Assembly: GCF_030161875.1 (NCBI RefSeq)
Contig: NZ_BSVA01000001.1
Span: 868,001-932,000 of the forward strand
Origin: Homoserinibacter gongjuensis
Lineage (GTDB): Bacteria > Actinomycetota > Actinomycetes > Actinomycetales > Microbacteriaceae
Length of the DNA: 64,000 nt
Reading direction: 5' to 3'
Positions 55,484-63,858 of this stretch are shown here, one piece after another. The position numbers were made by a program, and so were the translations under genes. Every line of letters starts with the position of its first letter. Positions within the stretch are counted from its first letter, which is position 1. The notes beneath the pieces are model-generated. The model saw only the letters and a program-made list of their open reading frames with translations, had not been told where the DNA came from and made no database searches.

Positions 55484-56368
55484 TCAGCCCTTCAATCCCG
55501 AGGTCGCGATGCCCTCGACGAAGAAGCGCTGACCGAGCAGGAAGATGATGGCGATCGGGATGACCGAGATGGTCAGCCCGGTGAAGAGCATCGAGTAGTC
55601 GGCCGTGACGTTGTTGGCGACGAAGTTCTTGAGCCCGAGCTGCACCGTCCAGATGCTCTTGTCGCGCAGGTAGAGCAGCGGCCCGAGGTAGTCGTTCCAG
55701 GTGTTCACGAAGGTGATGAGTGCGAGTGCGCCGAGCGCCGGCACCGCGAGCGGCAGCATGATGCGCGCCCAGATCGAGTACTCGCCCAACCCGTCGAGAC
55801 GGGCCGCCTCACTGAGCTCCTCGGGGATGGTCTCGAAGAACTGCTTCATGAGGAAGACGCCGAAGGCGCCGAACGCCTGCAGCACGATCATCGCCACGAG
55901 CGTGTTGGTGAGCTTGAACTGCGCCATCATCACGTACTGCGGGATCATGTACGACTGCCACGGCACGGCGATCGTGCCGAGGTACAACAGGAACAGCACG
56001 TCGCGCCCGGGGAAGCGCACCTTCGCGAAGCCGTAGGCGGCGAACGAGCCGGTGAGCACCTGCAGGAAGGTCACGACCGTCGAGAGGATGATCGTGTTGC
56101 GCAGCCAGATCGCCATGTCGGTGTCGATCCACAGCGCGAAGTAGTTGTCGACGTGCCACACCTCCGGCAGCCATCGCACGGGCACGGAGAAGACCTCGTT
56201 CGGTCCCTTGAACGAGCTCATCACCATCCAGAAGAACGGCGTGAGCAGCGCGAGGGCGAACGCGACGAGCAGGATGCTGCCGACCACGCGCCCGACACGA
56301 GCGGCCGGACGCGTGTCGCGATCCGCACGGGTACCGTGCGGCAGCACGATCATTCGAGTGGCGGACAT
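55484..56368 (-). CDS. Carbohydrate ABC transporter permease (MalG-type)
   Basis: CUT1 permease of 294 residues: PFFWMVMSSFKGPNEVF, EAA loop EELSEAARLDGLGEYSIWAR and C-terminus GIATSGLKG. The ATG at 56368 shares one base with the partner's stop (TGATG). It forms the importer with the preceding permease and the binding protein at 57376; no ATPase is encoded here. Confidence 0.94.
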   Translation of the reverse strand: MSATRMIVLPHGTRADRDTRPAARVGRVVGSILLVAFALALLTPFFWMVMSSFKGPNEVFSVPVRWLPEVWHVDNYFALWIDTDMAIWLRNTIILSTVVTFLQVLTGSFAAYGFAKVRFPGRDVLFLLYLGTIAVPWQSYMIPQYVMMAQFKLTNTLVAMIVLQAFGAFGVFLMKQFFETIPEELSEAARLDGLGEYSIWARIMLPLAVPALGALALITFVNTWNDYLGPLLYLRDKSIWTVQLGLKNFVANNVTADYSMLFTGLTISVIPIAIIFLLGQRFFVEGIATSGLKG

Positions 56369-57297
56369 CAGGCGCTCCGCTTCTTGTTGATGAGGAACTG
56401 GATGACGGTCGTCACGATGCACAGCACGAAGAGCACGACGGCGGCGGATGACGCGTAGCCGAACTTCGACTCGATGAAGCCGCGCTGGTAGATGAACTGC
56501 GACAGCACGACGGTGGCCATGTTGGGGGCTGCCGTGCCGCCCGGCGAGAGCACGATGATGAGATCGAAGATCTTGAACGACGCGATCGTGAGCAGCACGG
56601 TCACGAGGAACATCGTGGGCCGGATGCCGGGCAGCGTGACGTTCCAGAAGCGCTGGAACACATTCGCGCCGTCCATGCGCGCGGCCTCGTAGAGCTCGGG
56701 CGAGACCGTCTGCAGCCCCGCGAGGAACAGGATCATGTAATAGCCCATGTCACGCCACGTGGAGATGATCACGATGGCGGGCATCGCCCAATCCTGGGAC
56801 AGCAGCCAGCCGGGCGGGTCAGCGACGCCGAAGAAGCGCAGCACCTCGTTGATGGGCCCGTACTCGGGGCTGAAGAGCAGGTTCCACACGAGCCCGACCG
56901 CGACGATCGAGGTGATGTAGGGGAAGAAGGCCGCAGTGCGGAAGAACGCGACGCCCCGCAGCTTGCTGTTGAGCAGCAGCGCGAGACCGAGCGAGACGAC
57001 GATCGTGAGCGGCACGTGCAGCACCGCGAAGTAGAGGGTGTTCACGAACGACCGCTGGAACAGCGGGTCGCCCATGAGCTTCTGGAAGTTCGCGATCCCG
57101 ACGAAGTCGCCCTTGCCGAAGATGTTCTGGTCGGTGAGCGAGATGAAGAACAGCTGCACCACGGGAATAAGCGTGATGAGCGCGAAACCGAGGAAGTTGG
57201 GCAGGATGAAGCTCCAGCCGATCACCGTGTTGCGCAACCGGAGCTTCGAACGGCGCGGGGACGGGGTGCCGACGCGGCCGGTGACGGCGCTCGTCAT
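56368..57297 (-). CDS. Carbohydrate ABC transporter permease (MalF-type)
   Basis: CUT1 permease of 309 residues with first helix VIGWSFILPNFLGFALITLI and EAA loop ELYEAARMDGANVFQRFW. Separated from the binding-protein gene by 78 bp that contain a strong hairpin, an arrangement that commonly keeps permease levels below those of the binding protein. Confidence 0.94.
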   Translation of the reverse strand: MTSAVTGRVGTPSPRRSKLRLRNTVIGWSFILPNFLGFALITLIPVVQLFFISLTDQNIFGKGDFVGIANFQKLMGDPLFQRSFVNTLYFAVLHVPLTIVVSLGLALLLNSKLRGVAFFRTAAFFPYITSIVAVGLVWNLLFSPEYGPINEVLRFFGVADPPGWLLSQDWAMPAIVIISTWRDMGYYMILFLAGLQTVSPELYEAARMDGANVFQRFWNVTLPGIRPTMFLVTVLLTIASFKIFDLIIVLSPGGTAAPNMATVVLSQFIYQRGFIESKFGYASSAAVVLFVLCIVTTVIQFLINKKRSA

Positions 57298-57330
57298 GGC
57301 GTCTCCTTGTCTGTGGATGGTGTTCGGGTT

Positions 57331-57362
57331 CCGGGGCCGGGCAGTTGGGTGCCCGGCCCCGG
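57331..57362 (-). terminator. Perfect 13-bp hairpin between binding-protein and permease genes
   Basis: CCGGGGCCGGGCA (57331-57343) and TGCCCGGCCCCGG (57350-57362) flank a 6-nt loop. No T-run follows, so it is probably an attenuating or mRNA-stabilising structure rather than a full operon end. Confidence 0.8.
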
Positions 57363-57375
57363 CGTGTGGTGTCGC

Positions 57376-58629
57376 TTAGAGCGCCCCGAAGGCCGCTGCG
57401 GCATCCTTGATCGCCTGATCGACGGTCTTCGCCCGCGTCAGGATCTCGTTGTGCATCGTGCCGAGCACCGTCTGCACCTCGGCGGTCTGCGCCGAGGTCG
57501 GGTTCTCGGGGTAGGTGTCGTGCGTCGACCAGGTGAACTTCGACAGGTCGTCGCTCGGCGCACCGTCGACCGCGAAGTAGGCGGCGGCCACAGCTTCCGA
57601 GGTGTTCGACGGGGTGATGCCGATGCTCGCAAGCGCCGAGGCGGCGTCTTCGCTCATCGAGTAGGCGAGGAACTCCTTCGCGGCCTCGAGCTTCGCGTCG
57701 TCGATCGCCGCGTTGATGCCGAAGCCGGTCGGGTCGCCGAAGGTCACCGGGTTGTCGATCGTCGACGAGTCACGCTGCGGGATGGGGGCGATGCCCCATT
57801 CGAAGTCGTCGGCCTCGCCGGACGCCTGCTGGCTGATCAGCGTGGCCACGAACCAGCTGCCCATGGGGAGCATGGCCGCGTTCTGCTTTCCGAACTCGCC
57901 CTGGTACGACGGGCTGTTGGCGCTCGACTCGGCGAAGTCCATCTCGTAGCCGGCGTCCTCGCGGGCGATCCGGCGCTCGTAGAGCTCCGACATGTAGTCG
58001 TAGTCACCCGAGAAGATGTCGCCGTCCCACTGCGCGTTGGCGAACCCCTGGGTGGTCGACTGCCAGCGGTGCTCGTACACGCCGAAGTGATCGGCGGTCG
58101 TCAGCGCCTTGGCTGCCGCGTCGAAGTCATCCCAGGTCCACGACCCGTCGGGGTAGTCCACGCCGGCCTCGTCGAAGAGGGCCTTGTTGTAGAACAGCAC
58201 CCACGAATCCTGGCGGTAGGGCACCGCGTACTGCGCCCCGTCGACCTCATACGAGGAGGCTCCGCTGACGCCGTCGGGGATCTTCACGTCCGAGACATCG
58301 ACCAGCTGGTCGCTGTCGACGAGCACCGGAACGTACTTGACCTCCTTCTGCGTGATGATGTCGGGGCCCGCGCCGGCGCTCAGGTCGGCGGTCAGCAGGG
58401 TGTTGTACTCGGCTGCGTCGTATTCCTTGAGCTCGATCTTGTTGCCGGTGGCCGCTTCGAAGCCGTCGGCGAGCACCTGGAACTCGGGCGTGGTGTCGAG
58501 ACTCCAGCCCGACAGGGTGAGGGTGACCGGTCCGGTCGACTCCTCAGGCGTGCTGTCGCCGCTGCAGGCGGCGAGAGCGAGCGAGGCCACGGCGGCGATA
58601 CCGACCGCGACCACGAGCTTGCGCTTCAT
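57376..58629 (-). CDS. Oligosaccharide-binding lipoprotein of ABC transporter
   Basis: Solute-binding protein of 417 residues. The signal peptide ends in the lipobox SLALAAC (Cys about residue 22). Sequence features: VPYRQDSWVLFYNKALFDEA and WTWDDFDAAAKALTT, typical of oligosaccharide-binding family 1 proteins. It should capture unsaturated oligouronides outside the cell. It lies 50 bp after the DUF2264 gene, second in the leftward operon. Confidence 0.93.
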   Translation of the reverse strand: MKRKLVVAVGIAAVASLALAACSGDSTPEESTGPVTLTLSGWSLDTTPEFQVLADGFEAATGNKIELKEYDAAEYNTLLTADLSAGAGPDIITQKEVKYVPVLVDSDQLVDVSDVKIPDGVSGASSYEVDGAQYAVPYRQDSWVLFYNKALFDEAGVDYPDGSWTWDDFDAAAKALTTADHFGVYEHRWQSTTQGFANAQWDGDIFSGDYDYMSELYERRIAREDAGYEMDFAESSANSPSYQGEFGKQNAAMLPMGSWFVATLISQQASGEADDFEWGIAPIPQRDSSTIDNPVTFGDPTGFGINAAIDDAKLEAAKEFLAYSMSEDAASALASIGITPSNTSEAVAAAYFAVDGAPSDDLSKFTWSTHDTYPENPTSAQTAEVQTVLGTMHNEILTRAKTVDQAIKDAAAAFGAL

Positions 58630-58679
58630 CAGTTGCTGCTCCTTTGCATTGTCACTCTTGGGTCTTCGGGACCCGGGGT

Positions 58680-60682
58680 TCACCGATCCGCCGCCATGGC
58701 GGGGTCGGAGCTGAAGAGACGGGATGCGGTGCGCACCCCGTCGGGCCAGATGACGGTCGCGAGGCGGCCGTCGGCGGTCTCGTCGAGTGCGACGGATGCC
58801 GTGGGCACCTCCGCCGCGACGCCGCGCAGTTCCACGAGGGCGCCGATCCACGCGCCGACCCGTGCCGGGAAGGTGAGCGTCGGCACTGCGCTCGAAACGC
58901 CGAGCGGGCTCGCATCGCTGCGCGTCACGACGGCCGCCTCGGCGCTGCCGAGCAGCGGCACGAGGGTGGAGGTGAGCTCGCCACCACGGGCGCGTGCGGC
59001 GCCCCCTGAGCGGCATCGCCGTCGCGGTCGGTCTGGCCGGCCGACACCGCCCATCCGCCCACCCGCAGCTGCAGTTCGGACGCCTCGACGCCGGGCTCGA
59101 GCGAGGCGAGGCGGGCGAGCCGCACCTCCCACGGTCCGCGCACGAGCGAGTGCACCTCGAGGGTGCCGAGCGGCGTCGCGACACCGTCGAGGCCGGAGCC
59201 GTGGCGGCGGCCGATCGGGCCGGGTTCGAGCAGGTGGGTGCGGGCGAGTGAGCCCGCGACACCGACCGAGGCGCCCGCCGCATCCGGGGCTTCGTCGACG
59301 CGCACCCCGAGCAGCTCCATGCCCGCGCGGTGGCTTGCGCGACCGTCGGCGGTCACGAGCGCGACGGTCTGCTCGAGCGGTGTCGTCCATGCCTCCTCGT
59401 CGAGCAGCGGGCTCGTCGCGGTCGAGTAGCCGAGCTGGGTGTAGAGCGGGGAGTCGCCGGGGGCGGCGCCCGGCATCGCGTGGTCGGTGCCGTGGTTCAC
59501 GACCCGCACGATGCCGTCGCCGGGCGTGCCCGACACGAGCCAACCCGGGGCGGCGATCGCGCGCAGCACCTCGCGCTGCGCGACCGGAAGCGGAACCTCC
59601 GGCGCCGCCCAGACGGGGTGGTCGGCCGGCAGGGCGACGCCGAGCAGCCCCTTGGAGGCCCAGTAGGGCGACGCCGGCCCCGAGTACGACTGTGCGAGCG
59701 GGCGCCACGGCCCGTGCCACCCGAGGCTCAGCAGCCCGTCATCACCGGGAACACCGTGATCCGCGAAGTGGCCGACGATCGCCCCTGCCGCGTGTCGCAG
59801 GAGGCCGAGCGGCACCGAGGGCACCTCGGCGAACGCACCGACCCAGAACGGGGCGGCCGCGGCGAAGCGGTAGATGAGGCTGCGGCCCTGCAGCAGCGGC
59901 GAGCCGTCGGCGCCGACGAGCTCGACGGCGTCCTGCAGGAAGCGGTCGAGGGCCGCAACGTCGCCCTCCGTGCGTCCGGCGGCCAGCTCGGCCGCTCCCA
60001 TGCGCGACCAGAGCACGGGGTAGAGGTGCAGCGCCCAGCCGACGTAGTGGTCGTAGGCGCGCTCGTCGCCGTCGGCGAGCCAGCCGTCCGCGCGCACGAA
60101 GGAATCGTGCAGCGCCAGATCCGCCGCGATGTCGTCGGGCGACCAGGGGCCTCCCACCGAGCGCAGGAAGGTCTGCACGACGATGCGGAACCACAGCCAG
60201 TTGTTGCGCGGGTAGCTCGTGTCGCCCACGACGGGCGCGAAGTAGTCGATGACCCGTTGCCGGGTGAGGGCGTCGAGGCGGTCCCAGATCCAGGGACGCG
60301 TCTGATCGAGGATGAGCGCGAGCGAGGCTGCCTCGACCTTCGCCTGCGGGTGCTCGTCGAGGCGCACCCAGCGATCGGGCGCGGCAGGGTCGACCCCGGC
60401 CCGGATGCCCTCGGCGTAGAAGTCCGCGAGGTCGCCGAGGCCCTCGCCCCGCTCCCCCATCAGCCGGAAGCCGGCGAGCAGGAAGGTGCGGGCGAAGCCC
60501 TCGAGTCCGTCGACGGCGTTGCCGTACCCGCCCTCGGCACCGGACGGCGTGATGCGCGCGTGGTTCGGCGAGGCGTAGGCGCGTGCGCCCGCCAGCAGAC
60601 GGTCGGCATAGCCTGTCCAGGAGGCGCGATCGGTGAGAACGGATGCGGACGTCGCGACGTGGCGACGGGGCTGCTCACGCAT
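58680..60682 (-). CDS. DUF2264-family protein (putative polysaccharide-active enzyme), apparent frameshift
   Basis: About 667-residue protein. The (alpha/alpha)-toroid-like N-terminal part has GGYGNAVDGLEGFARTFLLA, NNWLWFRIVVQTFLR, DGWLADGDERAYDHYVGWAL and SYSGPASPYWASKGLLG, all DUF2264 features. The C-terminal beta part shifts frame at CCCCC 59002-59006, resuming ARGGELTSTLVPLLG and ending at 58680. No signal peptide. AAGGGAG precedes the ATG. First gene of the leftward operon; family members sit in polysaccharide loci and are suspected hydrolases or lyases, not biochemically certain. Confidence 0.85.
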
Positions 60683-60728
60683 CCGGGTTCTCCCTTGAAG
60701 CTGGAACGGTCGCTTCGACCGCTTTCGG

Positions 60729-60757
60729 AGATTAGCAACCCATTTCGTTCATGACAA
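60729..60757 (-). promoter_or_regulatory. Promoter of the leftward uronate operon
   Basis: Reading leftward: TTGTCA (60757-60752), 17-bp spacer, TAATCT (60734-60729), about 47 bp before the DUF2264 start. Confidence 0.65.
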
Positions 60758-60761
60758 GAGC

Positions 60762-60796
60762 TTTACTGAATTGAAATGATCAGTTATGATCGTTTC
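60762..60796 (+). promoter_or_regulatory. Leaderless promoter and overlapping imperfect palindrome for the rightward operon
   Basis: TTTACT (60762-60767), 17 bp, TATGAT (60785-60790), then 6 nt to GTG 60797. GAAATGATC (60773-60781) and GATCGTTTC (60788-60796) form a 9-bp inverted repeat with one mismatch around AGTTAT, covering the -10. This is the best candidate operator for the regulator encoded at 62746. Confidence 0.7.
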
Positions 60797-62749
60797 GTGA
60801 CCTTCCGCGGCCCGCTGACGACGGCGATCGAGTCCCGACTCGGGCTCCTCGTGCCGCTGACGGACGCGCGCCTCGCGCCCCTGCTCTCAGCTCCGGGCGC
60901 CGCGTTGCCGGTGCCGACGGCGAGCGATCGCGAGGCGTGGTCGAGGGTCGACGGAGCCACCCGCGAGGCCGTGCTCGAGAAGGTCGCCGCCGAGCGTGCG
61001 ACGCCCTGGCCGATGCCGCTGGCCCACGATGCCGCGCGTTTCCATCGCGGGGGCGATGGTGACCGGGAGCGCTGGGAGAGCCCCGCGTTCGCGCGCCAGC
61101 ACCGCCTGAGTCGCGCGGCGTTCGCGGCCACCGTCACGGCAGACGACGCCGACCTCGACGCGGTCGCCGACGGCGTGTGGCTGCTGTGCGAGCAGAGCTC
61201 CTGGTGCTGGCCGGCTCACGACGACACCTTCACCGTGCACGGGTCGGTGCTCGCGACCGTCGACGACCCCTATCTCGACCTCGGCGCCGGGGAGGTCGTC
61301 GCGCAGCTGGCCTGGATCGACCACCTGCTCGGCGCGCAGCTCGACGAGCGCTACCCCGGCATCCGCGCGCGGATCCGCCGGGAGGCTCGCCTCCGCGTGT
61401 TCGAGCCCTTCGTGCGTCGGCGCGACTGGCACTGGATCGGGCTCGACGGCGACGTGCACAACTGGAACCCGTGGATCCACGGCAACGTGCTGGCAGCCGC
61501 ACTGCAACTGCTCGACGCGGATGCCGAGCGGGCTCGCGTGGTGCGGCTCGCGATCGAGGGGCTCGACCGCTACCTCGCTGTGCTGCCCGCCGACGGCGCC
61601 ATCGACGAGGGGTACAGCTACTGGTGGAACGGCGCCTGCCGCGCGCTCGAAGCGCTCGACCTGCTCGCGGCAGCGACCGACGGCGCGGTCGAGGTGACGG
61701 CCGAGCTGCCCGCCCTGGTGGCGACCGTGGCGTTCCCGCATCGGATGCACCTCGGCGGCGCCTGGTACCTCAACCTCGCCGACGGTCAGGCCCGGCCGGA
61801 CGGCGAGCAACCCTGGCACGCACTGCATCGTGCCGCCCGCGTCGTCGGCGACGACGCTGCCCGCGCGCACGCCGCCGCGCATCGCGTGCCGGGTGCGCCG
61901 GCTGTCGACGAGCGCCACGGCCTCGGACGGATGCTGCGCGGCGTCACGGACGCGGCGTGGGTGAGTGCCGCGCGCGAGCGGTCGCCGCTGCCCCGCGAGG
62001 TCTGGCTGCCCTCGGTCGAGGTGCTCCTCGCCCGCGAAGCCGCCGGCTCGGCAGCCGGTCTCACGGTGGCCGCCAAGGGCGGGCACAACGGCGAGCACCA
62101 CAACCACGACGACGTCGGCTCGTTCGTCGTGGCCTCCGACGGGGTGCCCGTGATCGTCGATGCCGGTCGCCCGACCTACACCGCCGCGACCTTCGGCCCC
62201 GACCGCTCGAGCATCTGGACCATGCAGAGCAGCTGGCACAACACGCCCGAGGTGCGGGGCAGCCGACAGGGCACCGGAGCCGCGTTCCGCGCCCACGACA
62301 CCACGGCATCCCTGGACGACGCCAGCGCACGATTCTCGACCGAGCTGGCCGCCGCCTACCCGGATGCCGCCCTCCGCCGCTGGAACCGCACCGTGACGCT
62401 CGAGCGGGGCACGCATCCGCGGGTCGTCGTCGACGACTCCTGGGCGTTCGCCGATGAAGGCGCCGAGCCGACGCAGCGACCGACCGCGTTGCACCTGCTC
62501 GTCGCGGGCGACGTGGAACTCGTCGGCGACGGCGCCCGGATCACGCCGCTCGACGGCGCGAGCACCGTGCGGGTGCGCTGGCCTGCCGAGCTCGAGGCCG
62601 CCACGACCGTGCGCGATCTCGACGACCCGATGCTCTCCACCGTGTGGGGTGCGCGGCTCACCCGAATCGAACTCGACGTGACACACCACCGCGCGGCCCG
62701 GGTCACGGTAGAACTGGACACGACGACACCTGAGGATCCCCACGCATGA
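60797..62749 (+). CDS. Heparinase II/III-family polysaccharide lyase-like protein
   Basis: About 650-residue enzyme. The toroid domain has HWIGLDGDVHNWNPWIHGN and IDEGYSYWWNGACRALEAL (catalytic Tyr/His-type residues), followed by the heparinase II/III C-terminal signature GEHHNHDDVGSFVVASDGVP. Such lyases make 4,5-unsaturated uronates by beta-elimination, the substrate of GH88. No signal peptide, hence cytosolic. GTG 60797, 6 nt after TATGAT, is preferred to the ATG at 60776, which lies upstream of the -10. Its end overlaps the regulator ATG by 4 bp. Polymer specificity unknown. Confidence 0.9.
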   Translation: MTFRGPLTTAIESRLGLLVPLTDARLAPLLSAPGAALPVPTASDREAWSRVDGATREAVLEKVAAERATPWPMPLAHDAARFHRGGDGDRERWESPAFARQHRLSRAAFAATVTADDADLDAVADGVWLLCEQSSWCWPAHDDTFTVHGSVLATVDDPYLDLGAGEVVAQLAWIDHLLGAQLDERYPGIRARIRREARLRVFEPFVRRRDWHWIGLDGDVHNWNPWIHGNVLAAALQLLDADAERARVVRLAIEGLDRYLAVLPADGAIDEGYSYWWNGACRALEALDLLAAATDGAVEVTAELPALVATVAFPHRMHLGGAWYLNLADGQARPDGEQPWHALHRAARVVGDDAARAHAAAHRVPGAPAVDERHGLGRMLRGVTDAAWVSAARERSPLPREVWLPSVEVLLAREAAGSAAGLTVAAKGGHNGEHHNHDDVGSFVVASDGVPVIVDAGRPTYTAATFGPDRSSIWTMQSSWHNTPEVRGSRQGTGAAFRAHDTTASLDDASARFSTELAAAYPDAALRRWNRTVTLERGTHPRVVVDDSWAFADEGAEPTQRPTALHLLVAGDVELVGDGARITPLDGASTVRVRWPAELEAATTVRDLDDPMLSTVWGARLTRIELDVTHHRAARVTVELDTTTPEDPHA

Positions 62750-63855
62750 GCGATCAGAACCCGCACGCGCCCCTGGCGCCCGCCCGCCGGGCCCACGTGC
62801 TCACCTCCCTCGCGCGCGACGGTGTCGTGCGTGTCTCGCAGCTCATCGACGAGCTCGGAGTCGCGCCAGTGACCCTGCGCCGCGACCTCGCGCAGATGGA
62901 GAAGGAGGGGCTGCTCGTGCGCGTGCACGGCGGTGCCGTGCCGCCCGAGGGCGGTGTGCCGGCCGCGAGCGCCGAGACCATCGCGCGGCCCGCCCACCAG
63001 GAGGCGATCGGCGTGCTCGTGCCGTCGCTCGGTTACTACTGGCCGAGTGTGGTGCGGGGCGCCGAGGAGGAGGCTCAGCGGCTCGGGTATCGCGTCGTCG
63101 TGCGGGGAGCGTCGTACGAACTGCAAGACGAGCGCCCCGTGCTCGACCGCCTCGTGCACGGCGAGGGGGTGCGCGGCCTCATCGTGGCGCCCAACACCGA
63201 CATGCCGCACGCGCGCGAGGTGGTCGCCTGGCTCGCCGACTGCGGCGTGCCGAGCGTGCTCGCGGAACGCGACGCGACGCATCCGGATGGCACGCCCGTC
63301 GAGTCGGTCGCGAGTGACCACGCGTTCGGCGGCGTGCTCGCCGCACGACACCTCGCGGCTCTCGGGCATCAGCGCGTCGGCCTCGTGCTCTCGCGGCACT
63401 CGCCCACCTCGCGCAAGATCGCCGCCGGGTGGACGGCCGCCTGCGAGGAGCTCGGCCTGACGCCGTCGCAGCACTTCGAGTCGCTCATTCCCGACCGCAG
63501 CACGCCCGAGTTCTCCAGTGCGGTCAACGCCGCCCTCGACACGGCGATCGACAAGGGCATCACCGCGTTGCTCGTGCACCCCGACCACGAGGCGATGGCG
63601 TTCGTCGACCTCGCCCTCGGGCGCGGCATCTCGGTGCCGGGCGACCTGTCGATCATGGCGTACGACGACGAGGTCGCCCAGCTGTTCACGCCGCCGCTCA
63701 CGGCCGTGAGTCCGCCCCGTCGCGCGGTCGGCGCCGCCGCCATCGACCTGCTCGTGCGCCGCATCGCCGATCCCGACCGTCCCGTGCACCGCGTGACGAT
63801 CAACCCCACGCTCATCGCGCGCGAGTCGACCGCCGCGCCGCGGAAGGCCGACTGA
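62746..63855 (+). CDS. Hybrid regulator: DeoR-type HTH fused to LacI-type sugar sensor
   Basis: Regulator of 369 residues. The N-terminal winged HTH is DeoR-like (GVVRVSQLIDELGVAPVTLR, RDLAQMEKEGLLVRVHGGAV). The rest is a periplasmic-binding-protein-like sensor as in LacI/GalR (IGVLVPSLGYYWPSVVRGAE ... VPGDLSIMAYDDEVAQLFTP). Fusions of this type replace the LacI HTH. The ATG overlaps the lyase stop (ATGA). It most likely senses an unsaturated sugar and controls both divergent operons through the palindrome at 60773-60796. Confidence 0.9.
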   Translation: MSDQNPHAPLAPARRAHVLTSLARDGVVRVSQLIDELGVAPVTLRRDLAQMEKEGLLVRVHGGAVPPEGGVPAASAETIARPAHQEAIGVLVPSLGYYWPSVVRGAEEEAQRLGYRVVVRGASYELQDERPVLDRLVHGEGVRGLIVAPNTDMPHAREVVAWLADCGVPSVLAERDATHPDGTPVESVASDHAFGGVLAARHLAALGHQRVGLVLSRHSPTSRKIAAGWTAACEELGLTPSQHFESLIPDRSTPEFSSAVNAALDTAIDKGITALLVHPDHEAMAFVDLALGRGISVPGDLSIMAYDDEVAQLFTPPLTAVSPPRRAVGAAAIDLLVRRIADPDRPVHRVTINPTLIARESTAAPRKAD

Positions 63856-63858
63856 GGC

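Noticed and set aside
57016-59877. 953-codon open frame on the plus strand
   Set aside because: Antisense to the permease, binding-protein and DUF2264 genes; low-complexity Arg/Ala/Pro product.
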